This document shows positions 21,956-28,824 of a stretch of 33,285 nt of DNA, piece after piece; within the stretch, counting starts at the first letter, position 1; each line of letters begins with the position of its first letter. The stretch comes from Nitrospirota bacterium (GTDB lineage Bacteria > Nitrospirota > UBA9217). The notes beneath the pieces were generated by a model that searched no databases, was not told the DNA's origin, and saw only the letters and a list, made by a program, of their open reading frames with translations. Where the stretch lies: contig JAKAHZ010000015.1 in the NCBI GenBank assembly GCA_021814615.1, forward strand, positions 1-33,285. Direction: 5' to 3'. The translations under genes were made by a program, and so were the position numbers.

Positions 21956-21964
21956 TTCTATACC
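21938..21964. promoter_or_regulatory. Candidate BrnA operator
   Basis: GGTATA occurs at 21938 and 21948, and its inverse TATACC at 21959-21964. Starts 10 and 11 bp apart put the three sites on one face of the helix, overlapping the -10 box. This fits the arc/ribbon-helix-helix antitoxin acting as autorepressor. Confidence 0.6.
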
Positions 21965-22234
21965 ATGCTGTTTGAATTCGATCCCAAGAAGAGCGATGCG
22001 AACAAACAAAAGCATGGGCTTGATTTCCATGAGGCCCAAACACTGTGGGATGATCCCGATCTGATCGAGGTCCCCGTTCAAACCATTGATGAACCCCGCT
22101 ATCTTGTGATCGGAAAGATCAGCGGCAAGCATTGGTCCGGAATCATCACCCTTCGAGAGGGGAAGATACGGATCATATCGGTAAGGCGCTCGAGAAAAGA
22201 GGAGATCGAGATCTATGAAAATGAAAGCTCGTGA
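21965..22234 (+). CDS. brnT: BrnT family toxin
   Basis: The 89-residue protein shows the BrnT pattern: FEFDPKKSDANKQKHGLDFHEA (about 3-24) with the conserved KH..G motif, then LWDDPDLIEV, RYLVIGKISG, and the final strand/helix block IRIISVRRSRKEEIEIYE. BrnT is a RelE-fold ribonuclease toxin of type II systems that cleaves RNA and halts translation; His17 and the arginines of the SVRRSRKEE block correspond to the region of the catalytic residues (family knowledge). The downstream antitoxin gene overlaps it by 20 bp. The toxin-first order is normal for brnTA. The unit is driven by the promoter at 21928-21955, with a probable operator on its -10 box. Confidence 0.92.
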   Translation: MLFEFDPKKSDANKQKHGLDFHEAQTLWDDPDLIEVPVQTIDEPRYLVIGKISGKHWSGIITLREGKIRIISVRRSRKEEIEIYENESS

Positions 22235-22445
22235 TATTGACAAGAAATTCGATGAAGGTGAGGATATTTCAAAGCACCTTGACCTGAAAAAAGCGAGAAG
22301 GCCTGAGCAGGAACAGAAGCGGGTCAATGTTGATTTTCCCGTGTGGATGATCCAGCTCTTGGACAAAGAAGCGAAGCGCCTGGGCGTACCTCGCCAATCG
22401 ATCATTAAGGTTTGGGTTGCAGAGCGGCTTGAGAAAGCCTCCTGA
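22215..22445 (+). CDS. brnA: BrnA/CopG-type antitoxin
   Basis: The 76-residue protein overlaps the toxin gene. Its N-terminal part (KFDEGEDISKHLDLKKARRPEQ) is the toxin-neutralising arm. The C-terminal half is a ribbon-helix-helix DNA-binding domain: strand RVNVDFPVWMIQLLDKEAKR, then LGVPRQSIIKVWVAERL (about 36-73), matching the BrnA/CopG class. BrnA binds BrnT as a tetramer and represses its own operon. The ATG at 22215 is followed by another two codons later; either could be used. A hairpin with modest T content follows the stop at 22464-22491. Confidence 0.9.
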   Translation: MKMKARDIDKKFDEGEDISKHLDLKKARRPEQEQKRVNVDFPVWMIQLLDKEAKRLGVPRQSIIKVWVAERLEKAS

Positions 22446-22463
22446 TCCATTGGCTCTTCGCGT

Positions 22464-22500
22464 GAGGGGCGGCCTGGCATGCCCGCCCCTCGGTTCTTTG
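22464..22500 (+). terminator. Probable terminator after the toxin-antitoxin operon
   Basis: GAGGGGCGG (22464-22472) and CCGCCCCTC (22483-22491) form a perfect 9-bp GC-rich stem with a 10-nt loop. GGTTCTTTGT follows: T-rich but interrupted, so termination may be partial. Confidence 0.55.
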
Positions 22501-22572
22501 TCCCTTCGATAATGGATCCATCCCCTTGCTCTCCTCCGTGACAAACCACCGCCCGCCGGGTACTATGGTCGG

Positions 22573-23889
22573 GTGAAGCTTTTCGAAAATATCATCCCCG
22601 CGACGTTTCTTTCCCGCCCCAACCGCTTCGTGCTCCGCTGCGATCTCGGCGGCAGGACCGTGAACGCCTACCTGCCGAATCCCGGCAGGCTCTGGGAGCT
22701 GCTCTTCCCCGGCACGACCGTCTATCTCACGAAGTTCCCGCCCTCATCCGAGCGAAAGCTCAAGTATCTTGCCGTTGCCGTACTGCGCGACGGCATGCCG
22801 ATCATGCTGCACACCCATCACACGAACGACGTTGCCGCTCATCTCATCCGGCAGAACCGCATCCCCGGGCTGGAAGGCGCAGAGATCGTAAAGGCCGAGC
22901 ACACCATTGGTGGAAGCAGGTTCGACTTTCTGTTGAGGAAGGACGGCAGGGACATCCTGCTGGAGGTGAAATCCTGCACCCTCGTCAGCGACGGACTCGC
23001 AATGTTCCCGGACGCCATCTCGGCGCGGGCGACAAAGCATGTCGAGGAACTCGCTCATCTGACGGGACAGGGATACGGCGCAGCGGTGCTCTTCGTTGTC
23101 GGCTGGCCCCATGCACGGTATTTCATGCCCGAGCACCACACGGACCTCGAGTTCTCGCGCGCTCTCTACAATGTAAGGGACCGCGTGATGGTGCGTGCTG
23201 TTGCGATCGGCTGGGAGAAGGATCTTTCACTTCGTCTCGAAAGAGCGATAACCGGAGATAGCGGCAATACATTCTCTCGCAGAGACGCAGAGCGCGCAGA
23301 TAGCTGCTGTCCTTCAAATCAGAATCATCCGCGTTCATCCAATCTGATCCGCGTCCAAAATGAATTGCCTTTCGCCCGCAACCTCGCCGTCCCCTGGGGC
23401 CTTGTGGACCGGGAAGCCCACGACCGGGGATGCTATGTCATCGTATTGAAATTACCCAGGGAACGGAAGATCGCCATCGGACGCCTGGGCGAAATGAGGT
23501 TCCGGAAGGGCTACTACCTCTACGTGGGCTCGGCTATGAAGGACCTGACAAAGCGCATCGAGCGCCACCGCAGACTGATCAAAAAGTATCACTGGCACAT
23601 CGATTATCTGCGCGAACAGGCGGAGTTCATCGCCGCTATTCCCATTCGTGCGAGCGTTGATCTCGAATGCCTGCTGGCCCAGTCGGCGGCGAAATGTGCC
23701 GGCTGGTCCATCCCGGGGTTCGGCTCTTCGGACTGCTCCTGCGAGAGCCATCTTTTCGGCATGACAGAGGACCCGGTGCATCAACGGCAGTTCATCGAGA
23801 TGTTGCTCTATTATCGAATGGGAAGGCTGGAGGAAGAACTGGGGAACGCCGGCCCCCCGCCCGATTTCCTCCCCGTCACGAAGTTATGA
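22573..23889 (+). CDS. sfsA: SfsA nuclease fused to a DUF123 (GIY-YIG-related) domain
   Basis: The 438-residue protein joins two families. Residues 1-228 are SfsA: N-terminal OB-like part (LPNPGRLWELL) and a PD-(D/E)XK-type core with Asp118 in SRFDFLL and Glu131/Lys133 in LLEVKSCTL. SfsA was named for sugar-fermentation stimulation and binds and cleaves nucleic acid in vitro. Residues 286-400 are DUF123, related to GIY-YIG nucleases: GCYVIVLKL, then GYYLYVGSAMKDLTKRIERH and YHWHIDYLR. The linker (about 230-265, including RRDAERADSCCPSNQ) is encoded by a dispersed repeat and looks disordered. The start is GTG at 22573 with no strong ribosome-binding site; an ATG upstream is out of frame. The last 79 bp overlap the convergent methyltransferase gene. 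Confidence 0.88.
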   Translation: MKLFENIIPATFLSRPNRFVLRCDLGGRTVNAYLPNPGRLWELLFPGTTVYLTKFPPSSERKLKYLAVAVLRDGMPIMLHTHHTNDVAAHLIRQNRIPGLEGAEIVKAEHTIGGSRFDFLLRKDGRDILLEVKSCTLVSDGLAMFPDAISARATKHVEELAHLTGQGYGAAVLFVVGWPHARYFMPEHHTDLEFSRALYNVRDRVMVRAVAIGWEKDLSLRLERAITGDSGNTFSRRDAERADSCCPSNQNHPRSSNLIRVQNELPFARNLAVPWGLVDREAHDRGCYVIVLKLPRERKIAIGRLGEMRFRKGYYLYVGSAMKDLTKRIERHRRLIKKYHWHIDYLREQAEFIAAIPIRASVDLECLLAQSAAKCAGWSIPGFGSSDCSCESHLFGMTEDPVHQRQFIEMLLYYRMGRLEEELGNAGPPPDFLPVTKL

Positions 23890-24437
23890 TAAGGCAGCAC
23901 CGGATGCTGCCGGATGTCCCGGAACCCCGCCCGTTGCAGGTCCGCCGAGATCTCCGCTTCCGTGACGCGGATTTCCTGGGGCGGCCCCATGGGCGTTTCA
24001 GTCTTTTTCCAGTCCGCCACCGCCACCGTGCCGCCCTTCTTCAGGAGGCGGAAGCTTTCCGCCATGATGGCGCCGCGGTCTTCCAGCTCATGGTGCAGGT
24101 TGATCATGTAGACGAGATCGGCGATGCCGTCGGGCAGCGGCACGGTTGTCTCTTCCATCTTCACCAGCTTGATCCTGCCCTGCAGGTCCGCCGGCAAGTG
24201 CTCCCGGAGCCAGGCGAGCATCTCCTCCTGCAGGTCGCAGGCATGGACCGTGACGGCGGGAGACTTTCGCGCGAAGGGTACGGCAAAGAACCCCGTTCCC
24301 GCCCCGATATCGACGAGGACGCGCGCGTCCGTGAGCCCCAGTTCCCTCCAGATCACATCGGGATTCTCCCAACCGAGGCGGTCGGGATCATTCAGGATAT
24401 CCAGGTTGTGGGGATGGAACTTACGGGATTCTTTCAT
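23811..24437 (-). CDS. Class I SAM-dependent methyltransferase
   Basis: From the ATG at 24437 the protein has 208 residues. Motif I is LVDIGAGTGFFAVPFA (about 41-56), the acidic residue at the end of the second strand is in VHACDLQEEML, and post-I/motif II is DLVYMINLHHEL (about 107-118), followed by LKKGGTVAVADWKK. It resembles UbiE/SmtA-like small-molecule methyltransferases; the substrate is unknown. The C-terminus (GGGPAFPSSSSSLPIR) is low-complexity and is encoded over the convergent SfsA-DUF123 gene. A TTG three codons earlier is possible, but AGGAG is then only 3 nt away; the ATG has it 12 nt upstream. It follows the hybrid kinase by 51 bp on the same strand and is probably co-transcribed. 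Confidence 0.9.
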   Translation of the reverse strand: MKESRKFHPHNLDILNDPDRLGWENPDVIWRELGLTDARVLVDIGAGTGFFAVPFARKSPAVTVHACDLQEEMLAWLREHLPADLQGRIKLVKMEETTVPLPDGIADLVYMINLHHELEDRGAIMAESFRLLKKGGTVAVADWKKTETPMGPPQEIRVTEAEISADLQRAGFRDIRQHPVLPYHNFVTGRKSGGGPAFPSSSSSLPIR

Positions 24438-24488
24438 GGACGGCAAACGCTCCTGTCCCTAGTGTACCAGAGACCGGCCGGCGGCGCG

Positions 24489-26519
24489 TCACGCGTCCAG
24501 CACCTCGCGCACTTTCCTGAGCAACTCCGCAGGAGCAGCGGGCTTCGGGAGGAAGGGTTTGCCTTCATCGAGAATGCCCTTCACATGGATCAGTTCGGCA
24601 TCGTAGCCGCTCGTGAACAGGACCTTGACGCCGGGCCGGATCCGGGTGATGTCCTGGAACACTTCTTTTCCGGTCTTCTTCGGCATGATCACGTCGAGCA
24701 GCACCAGAGAGACCTTGTCCCCCAGCTCGCGGAACTTCCTGATGCCGTCATCGCCGTCCACCGCCTCGACGACGGAATAGCCGAATCTCCGGAGGACATA
24801 GCTGGTCATGGAACGCACCGCGACCTCGTCCTCCACCACCAGCACCGTTTCCGTTCCTTTCGGCGAAGACGGGGGGATCTCTCCGGCCAGGTCTTCGGGA
24901 GCCATCTGGACAGCGGGCAGATAGACCCGGAACTGCGCGCCCCTGCCCGGCGCGCTGCTCACTTCGACGACCCCTTCGTGCTGGTTCACAATGCCGTACA
25001 CGTTCGAAAGGCCCAGGCCCGTGCCCTTGCCGACCTCCTTGGTCGTGAAAAAGGGATCGAAGATCTTTTCCAGGGTCTCCGGTTCCATGCCCACGCCCGT
25101 ATCGGTCACGGTCAGCAGCGCGTAGTCCCCTTCCTTCGGCAGGCCATGCATCTCGGCAAATGCGGCATCGGCCGTGACGCTGCCGGTCTCGATGGTGAGC
25201 GTTCCTCCCTGCGGCATGGCATCGCGTGCGTTGGTCGCCAGGTTCATCAGCACCTGCTCCATCTGCATGGCATCGGCAACGACCGTGACGCCGCCCGGCG
25301 CGCATATCGTACGCAGGGTGATGTGCTCTCCGATCAGCCGCCGCAGCAGACCTTCGGCTCGCCGGGCCAGCTGATTGATCTCCATCGGCTTGATATTCAT
25401 GATCTGCTTGCGGCTGAAAGCCAAGAGGCTCTTCGTCACATAGGCGCCCCGCTCGGACGCAGCCAGGATATGTCCCACGTCCTCGCGCAGGGGATCGTCG
25501 TCCTTCATGCCCATATGCAGCAGGCTGGCGTATCCTGTGATGACGGCAAGCATATTGTTTAAATCGTGCGCCACACCGCCGGCAAGCTGGCCGATGGCCT
25601 CGAGTTTCTGCGCGTGGCGGAGCTGATGTTCGAGAAGCTTCCGGTCCGTAATGTCCTCGCCGGAGCAGAGGATGCCGCAGGATTTCCTCCCTTCCTCATC
25701 GAAGACGATGCGGTGCCACCGGATCATCCGCTCCTGCCCCTCGGCGGTCAACACCGGCTCCTCGCTCGTGGACCGGCATCCCGCGCCGCGGCCGATCATG
25801 GCTTCGTGTTCCCGCACGGCATCGGCCCGCAGGCGCGGCGGTACGAACTCTTCGAACCAGTCCTTGCCGACCGCGAACGCCTCATCACCGCCCAGGATCT
25901 CGCATCCTTTCCTGTTGATCAGCGCGATCCTGCGGCCGCTGTCCAGCACGACGAACATCACGCCGGCGATATCAAGGTACCGCTGAGCTGCGTCGCGCTC
26001 CCGGCGGAGGGCGATCTCGCCCCGTTCGAGCGCCCGCAGCGGCCAGGTGCGCAGGACGAAGAAGATCGCGATCCCCAGGGGCGCCAGCGCCAGGAACAAA
26101 CCGCCGCTCTGGTAGAGCAGCGGCCGCAGGGAACGGGACACCTCGAGCTTTCCCACCGGCGTTCCCGAATCATAGAGCGCGATTGACCGGGAAATGCGCG
26201 GCGCAGGCAGCGGGTCGATGCTTTCGGCAACGACCCCTCCCCGGGCGTCGAGCACGCGCCTCCGCTCCGGTTCCTTCGTCAGCGGACGCCGCGCCATGTA
26301 TTCCTGGATGCGCGCCCACTCGAACTGCCAGAGGTCAGGATTCGCCGAGATGAACTGCGTGACGAGCTGGCCGTTGATCTCAGCCTCGGATTCAAGGCTG
26401 CCGGCAAGGTGTTGGTAGGAAATGAGAAAATACGCAGACGGGATAAGCACGGCGACGATCACCAGAACCGTGCCCGCGAGAATCGAGATCAGCCGCGATA
26501 TGTTTCTGATCGTCTTCAT
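24489..26519 (-). CDS. Membrane hybrid histidine kinase with PAS and receiver
   Basis: This 676-residue protein has two membrane segments (about 12-35 and 139-158) enclosing a short periplasmic sensor (36-138). A PAS domain (about 180-292), a kinase core with His318 in GGVAHDLNNML, N box LATNARDAMP and G2 GTGLGLSNV, and a C-terminal receiver (about 557-674) with Asp609 in LLDVIMPKK and Lys659 in LPKP follow. It begins 6 bp after the stop of the solute-binding protein gene, so the binding protein probably reports ligand to the periplasmic loop. It belongs to the same broad class as the kinases at 3893 and 7149 but a different branch: the core motifs differ (HDLNNMLAV against HDFNNLLQG). Confidence 0.94.
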   Translation of the reverse strand: MKTIRNISRLISILAGTVLVIVAVLIPSAYFLISYQHLAGSLESEAEINGQLVTQFISANPDLWQFEWARIQEYMARRPLTKEPERRRVLDARGGVVAESIDPLPAPRISRSIALYDSGTPVGKLEVSRSLRPLLYQSGGLFLALAPLGIAIFFVLRTWPLRALERGEIALRRERDAAQRYLDIAGVMFVVLDSGRRIALINRKGCEILGGDEAFAVGKDWFEEFVPPRLRADAVREHEAMIGRGAGCRSTSEEPVLTAEGQERMIRWHRIVFDEEGRKSCGILCSGEDITDRKLLEHQLRHAQKLEAIGQLAGGVAHDLNNMLAVITGYASLLHMGMKDDDPLREDVGHILAASERGAYVTKSLLAFSRKQIMNIKPMEINQLARRAEGLLRRLIGEHITLRTICAPGGVTVVADAMQMEQVLMNLATNARDAMPQGGTLTIETGSVTADAAFAEMHGLPKEGDYALLTVTDTGVGMEPETLEKIFDPFFTTKEVGKGTGLGLSNVYGIVNQHEGVVEVSSAPGRGAQFRVYLPAVQMAPEDLAGEIPPSSPKGTETVLVVEDEVAVRSMTSYVLRRFGYSVVEAVDGDDGIRKFRELGDKVSLVLLDVIMPKKTGKEVFQDITRIRPGVKVLFTSGYDAELIHVKGILDEGKPFLPKPAAPAELLRKVREVLDA

Positions 26520-26525
26520 ACCCTG

Positions 26526-27359
26526 TTATAGACGGGGCAGGGGGATCGGAAGATTCCCCGTGGACTCCAGGATCTTTCGGCCCAAGGGAGAACCGATGAA
26601 GCGAAGGAACGCCCTGACCGGCGGTTTCGGATCCGGTTTACTAATCAGGGACAGGATCTTGACGAGCGGATAGGTGCCGTTCTTCAGGTTCCCTACCGTG
26701 GGCGCGACGCCGTTCCAGGACAGGGGTTTCACGCGGTGCTCTTCGGTCATGATCTGGGTGAGCGAGGAGAGGCCGATGCCGCCCGGCGTGTGCGCCACCA
26801 TATCATGACACTCCTGGTTCGTTGCGGCCATCATCATGCCTTCCCTGCCGAGAGCAACGGCCATGGCCGCGTCCAGCTCCGGTGAGATGGCGCGGGCGAT
26901 CAGCGTATCCGCTTCATGGGCCGGCCGCAGGACCAGACGCACCCGCTCTCCGCTCTTCCATGCCGTGAACTCGCCCCGGTAGATGCGGACCGCCTCGTCC
27001 GGCGTTATGTTCGTTTCGCCGACCCCCTGGTTTACCGCGAACACAAAGGGCGTGCGAGCATAGTCGATGACCCGGATATTGAGGGCCCGTTCTTCCGGCT
27101 TGAGCGGCCTGCCGTTCAGCCCGATGTCCAGCGCTCCCTTGTCCACGGCCTTGATCGCCCCGGTGCTCCCGACGCTCGGCAGCATCCGTACCTTGATCCC
27201 CGGCGTCGCAGCTTCGAAGGCGGCGATCATCCGCTTCATGGTGCCCAAGCCGGTTCCCGTGCCGCTCAGGGTGATGACTTCCTGGGCCCCGGCGGAACCT
27301 GCTGTCAGGAAAAGGAGGACAAGGATCAGCAGCACAGCAGTTCGTACGTAATCGTTCAC
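26526..27359 (-). CDS. PstS-like periplasmic solute-binding protein
   Basis: The 277-residue protein has a signal peptide (about 1-25, LTAGSAGAQE) and a type-2 periplasmic binding fold of the phosphate-binding branch: the loop SGTGTGLGTMKRMI (about 32-45), GSTGAIKAVDKGALDIGLNGRP (about 63-84), then TPDEAVRIYRGEFTAWKSG, the usual PstS-like block. No transport permease or ATPase gene is near, and the next gene (6 bp away) is a membrane hybrid kinase, so it more probably serves sensing than uptake. The ligand could be phosphate or another oxyanion. The start is a GTG at 27359 with GGGGAGG 5 nt upstream. A TATAAT on the minus strand at 27390-27385 may be the -10 box; no -35 is clear. Confidence 0.9.
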   Translation of the reverse strand: MNDYVRTAVLLILVLLFLTAGSAGAQEVITLSGTGTGLGTMKRMIAAFEAATPGIKVRMLPSVGSTGAIKAVDKGALDIGLNGRPLKPEERALNIRVIDYARTPFVFAVNQGVGETNITPDEAVRIYRGEFTAWKSGERVRLVLRPAHEADTLIARAISPELDAAMAVALGREGMMMAATNQECHDMVAHTPGGIGLSSLTQIMTEEHRVKPLSWNGVAPTVGNLKNGTYPLVKILSLISKPDPKPPVRAFLRFIGSPLGRKILESTGNLPIPLPRL

Positions 27360-27419
27360 GCATGCCTCCCCGGGAAATGGGCTTATTATAGCCTATCTTC
27401 GCGAATTCCGGGTAGTGTC

Positions 27420-28120
27420 CTCCTGGATTTTCTTTTTGAGCGGCTCATCACTCGGCGCCTGAGAAGGGCGGAACCTTCTACTTTTATTCTTAAGAAGTTG
27501 GTCCCCGTGCGACCATTCCCGTCATGCGACCGAGACCGAAGGAAAAGCATTTCGGATGTCTGAGCCGGAGAGATCCCCACCCTCACCCGGGCCCTCTCCC
27601 TGAGGGAGAGGGGCTGGCGGACAAGAATACGTATATCGGCGAGTTTCCGAAATGCCCTGAGGACGACCAAGCATGACGGACGCGAATGGTCGCGGGGTGC
27701 CCTTCTTGGGCGCCACCCTTCTTCGGGCAAACAAGAAGGGTGGCACAGGTTATTAGAATTACAACAGCACTCGAAGAGATTTCTTCCCCGATAATCGCCG
27801 CTTCGCGAAAAGAACCTTCTCGCCAATTCTCTCCTGAGTATTCTTTTTGGGTGGCTCATCACTCGGCTGCGCGGACATGAAAGATACTCATGGTAATTCA
27901 ATACCGGAAAATAACGTTCCCGGCAGCGCTTTCAGAAGCGCTCGCGTCTGCCTTCGGTCTGTGCTTGCTCCCGCTGCATCAGGCGCATGTCTTCGCACGG
28001 CCTTCGTGCACGAGCCACCCTGCGCTTGGGAAAGGCTGAGGCTTTTGAACTTGCATGTGGTCCCATTGCGACCATTTCCGCTTCGCAGAAACAACCCTCT
28101 CGGCAACTGTCGGGAGCAGA
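27420..28120. repeat. Mosaic repeat locus 2 (modules A-C-B-A'C'), gap without gene
   Basis: The 835-bp gap between the binding-protein gene and the small exported protein shows no credible gene. Module A (about 27468-27750) has outer arms GCGACCATTC (27509-27518)/GAATGGTCGC (27684-27693), inner arms CATTTCGGA (27548-27556)/TCCGAAATG (27646-27654) and the 12-bp hairpin at 27712-27744. Module C is at about 27794-27852, module B at about 27869-28047, and partial A and C copies end near 28112. The order differs from locus 1 (B-A-C at 12897-13370). The tail TTTTTGGGTGGCTCATCACTC before B has a near copy before A at 27434. Confidence 0.85.
27557..27640. repeat. CCCTCTCCC-type intergenic repeat inserted in module A
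   Basis: Between the inner arms of module A, locus 2 carries extra sequence with CACCCTCACCC and the hairpin CCCTCTCCC/GGGAGAGGG (27593-27610). This resembles a very common proteobacterial intergenic repeat. Locus 1 lacks it, having only a 23-nt loop there. Confidence 0.65.
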
Positions 28121-28152
28121 CAAAAAAAGAGCTGCGAATTTTTTCGCAGCTC
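28121..28152 (-). terminator. Intrinsic terminator of the small exported protein gene
   Basis: On the minus strand AGAGCTGCGAA (28152-28142), a 4-nt loop and TTCGCAGCTCT (28137-28127) form a perfect 11-bp stem followed directly by six more T. This is a textbook Rho-independent terminator, 43 bp after the stop of the gene at 28195-28548. Confidence 0.93.
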
Positions 28153-28194
28153 TCCATGGCCCTTGTTCCGGCCTGATACGCTGTCCTGCTTCCC

Positions 28195-28548
28195 CTACCG
28201 AGCGGGCGCAAGCTGTTTCATGAACGCGTCCCAGTCGGCGTCCGCCGCCGATGCCACGGCCTTGCTTGCCGTCCCGGTGCAGACCAGCGTGGATTTCGCC
28301 AGCGCTACGGAGCTGGGGTCAAGGGACGCCATGAACCGGTCCCAGTCGCTCAAGGAAACGCTGCCGTCCGCCGCTCGCTGACAGAGCGGCATCTTCTTCA
28401 TATGACCCGTATAGCTCGGATCGATCTGTTTTGCGAAGCCGTCCCACGCGCTGATCGCCGTTTCATCGGCATAGGCCGTATTCGCCATCCCGACACCTGC
28501 GACAAGAGCCATTCCCAGCATGATCGACAACAGTTTGGTGTTCTTCAT
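28195..28548 (-). CDS. Small exported protein with three WDxF repeats (117 aa)
   Basis: A signal peptide is clear (MKNTKLLSIMLGMALVAGVG..., probable cleavage after AYA at residue 27). The mature protein of about 90 residues contains three short related segments: SAWDGFAKQIDP (33-44), SDWDRFMASLDP (67-78) and ADWDAFMKQLAP (104-115), each probably one amphipathic helix with the Trp inside. Two cysteines (56 and 90) sit between the repeats and could form one disulfide in the periplasm. I do not know the family or role. AAGGGAAAAATC precedes the ATG, and a strong terminator follows. It is divergent from the TetR regulator; the operator-rich region lies 217-276 bp upstream of its start. Confidence 0.82.
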   Translation of the reverse strand: MKNTKLLSIMLGMALVAGVGMANTAYADETAISAWDGFAKQIDPSYTGHMKKMPLCQRAADGSVSLSDWDRFMASLDPSSVALAKSTLVCTGTASKAVASAADADWDAFMKQLAPAR

Positions 28549-28719
28549 GATTTTTCCCTTTCTGTGTAAACGAATAGTTTGGTTCCCTCATGATCGATCC
28601 GTCAACCTGCCTTTTCCCCTACCTGCGTTCCCTCTCTGTCATAGGCCTCCTTTCCCGTCCGGCTATCCGGCCGCCGCACGCCCCGGAGAAGACCGCTTCC
28701 ATCCCTGTCCGAATCAGTG

Positions 28720-28725
28720 TATAAT
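28720..28725 (+). promoter_or_regulatory. Possible second promoter of the TetR gene (-10 only)
   Basis: A perfect TATAAT with TTCCAT (28697-28702) at 17 nt spacing. The -35 match is poor, so this is only a candidate for constitutive expression. The rest of the 276-bp gap 28549-28824 holds no gene. Confidence 0.35.
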
Positions 28726-28764
28726 CCCTTGGAGCGGAACGGCCGGCGACCTGCGGCGCCTTTA

Positions 28765-28815
28765 ATGTTAACATGTATAACATAATATGTTATATCTGTC
28801 AACATTTATGTTAAC
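28765..28815. promoter_or_regulatory. TetR-type operators and divergent promoter region
   Basis: ATGTTAACAT (28765-28774), the 19-bp near-perfect palindrome TATAACATAATATGTTATA (28776-28794), and TGTCAACAT / ATGTTAAC (28797-28815) repeat one half-site, ATGTTA. On the plus strand TTAACA (28768-28773) and TATATC (28791-28796) are 17 nt apart; on the minus strand TTGACA (28803-28798) and TATACA (28780-28775) are also 17 nt apart. The operators therefore overlap two divergent promoters, fitting autoregulation of the TetR gene at 28825. Confidence 0.7.
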
Positions 28816-28824
28816 GGAGTTCAC

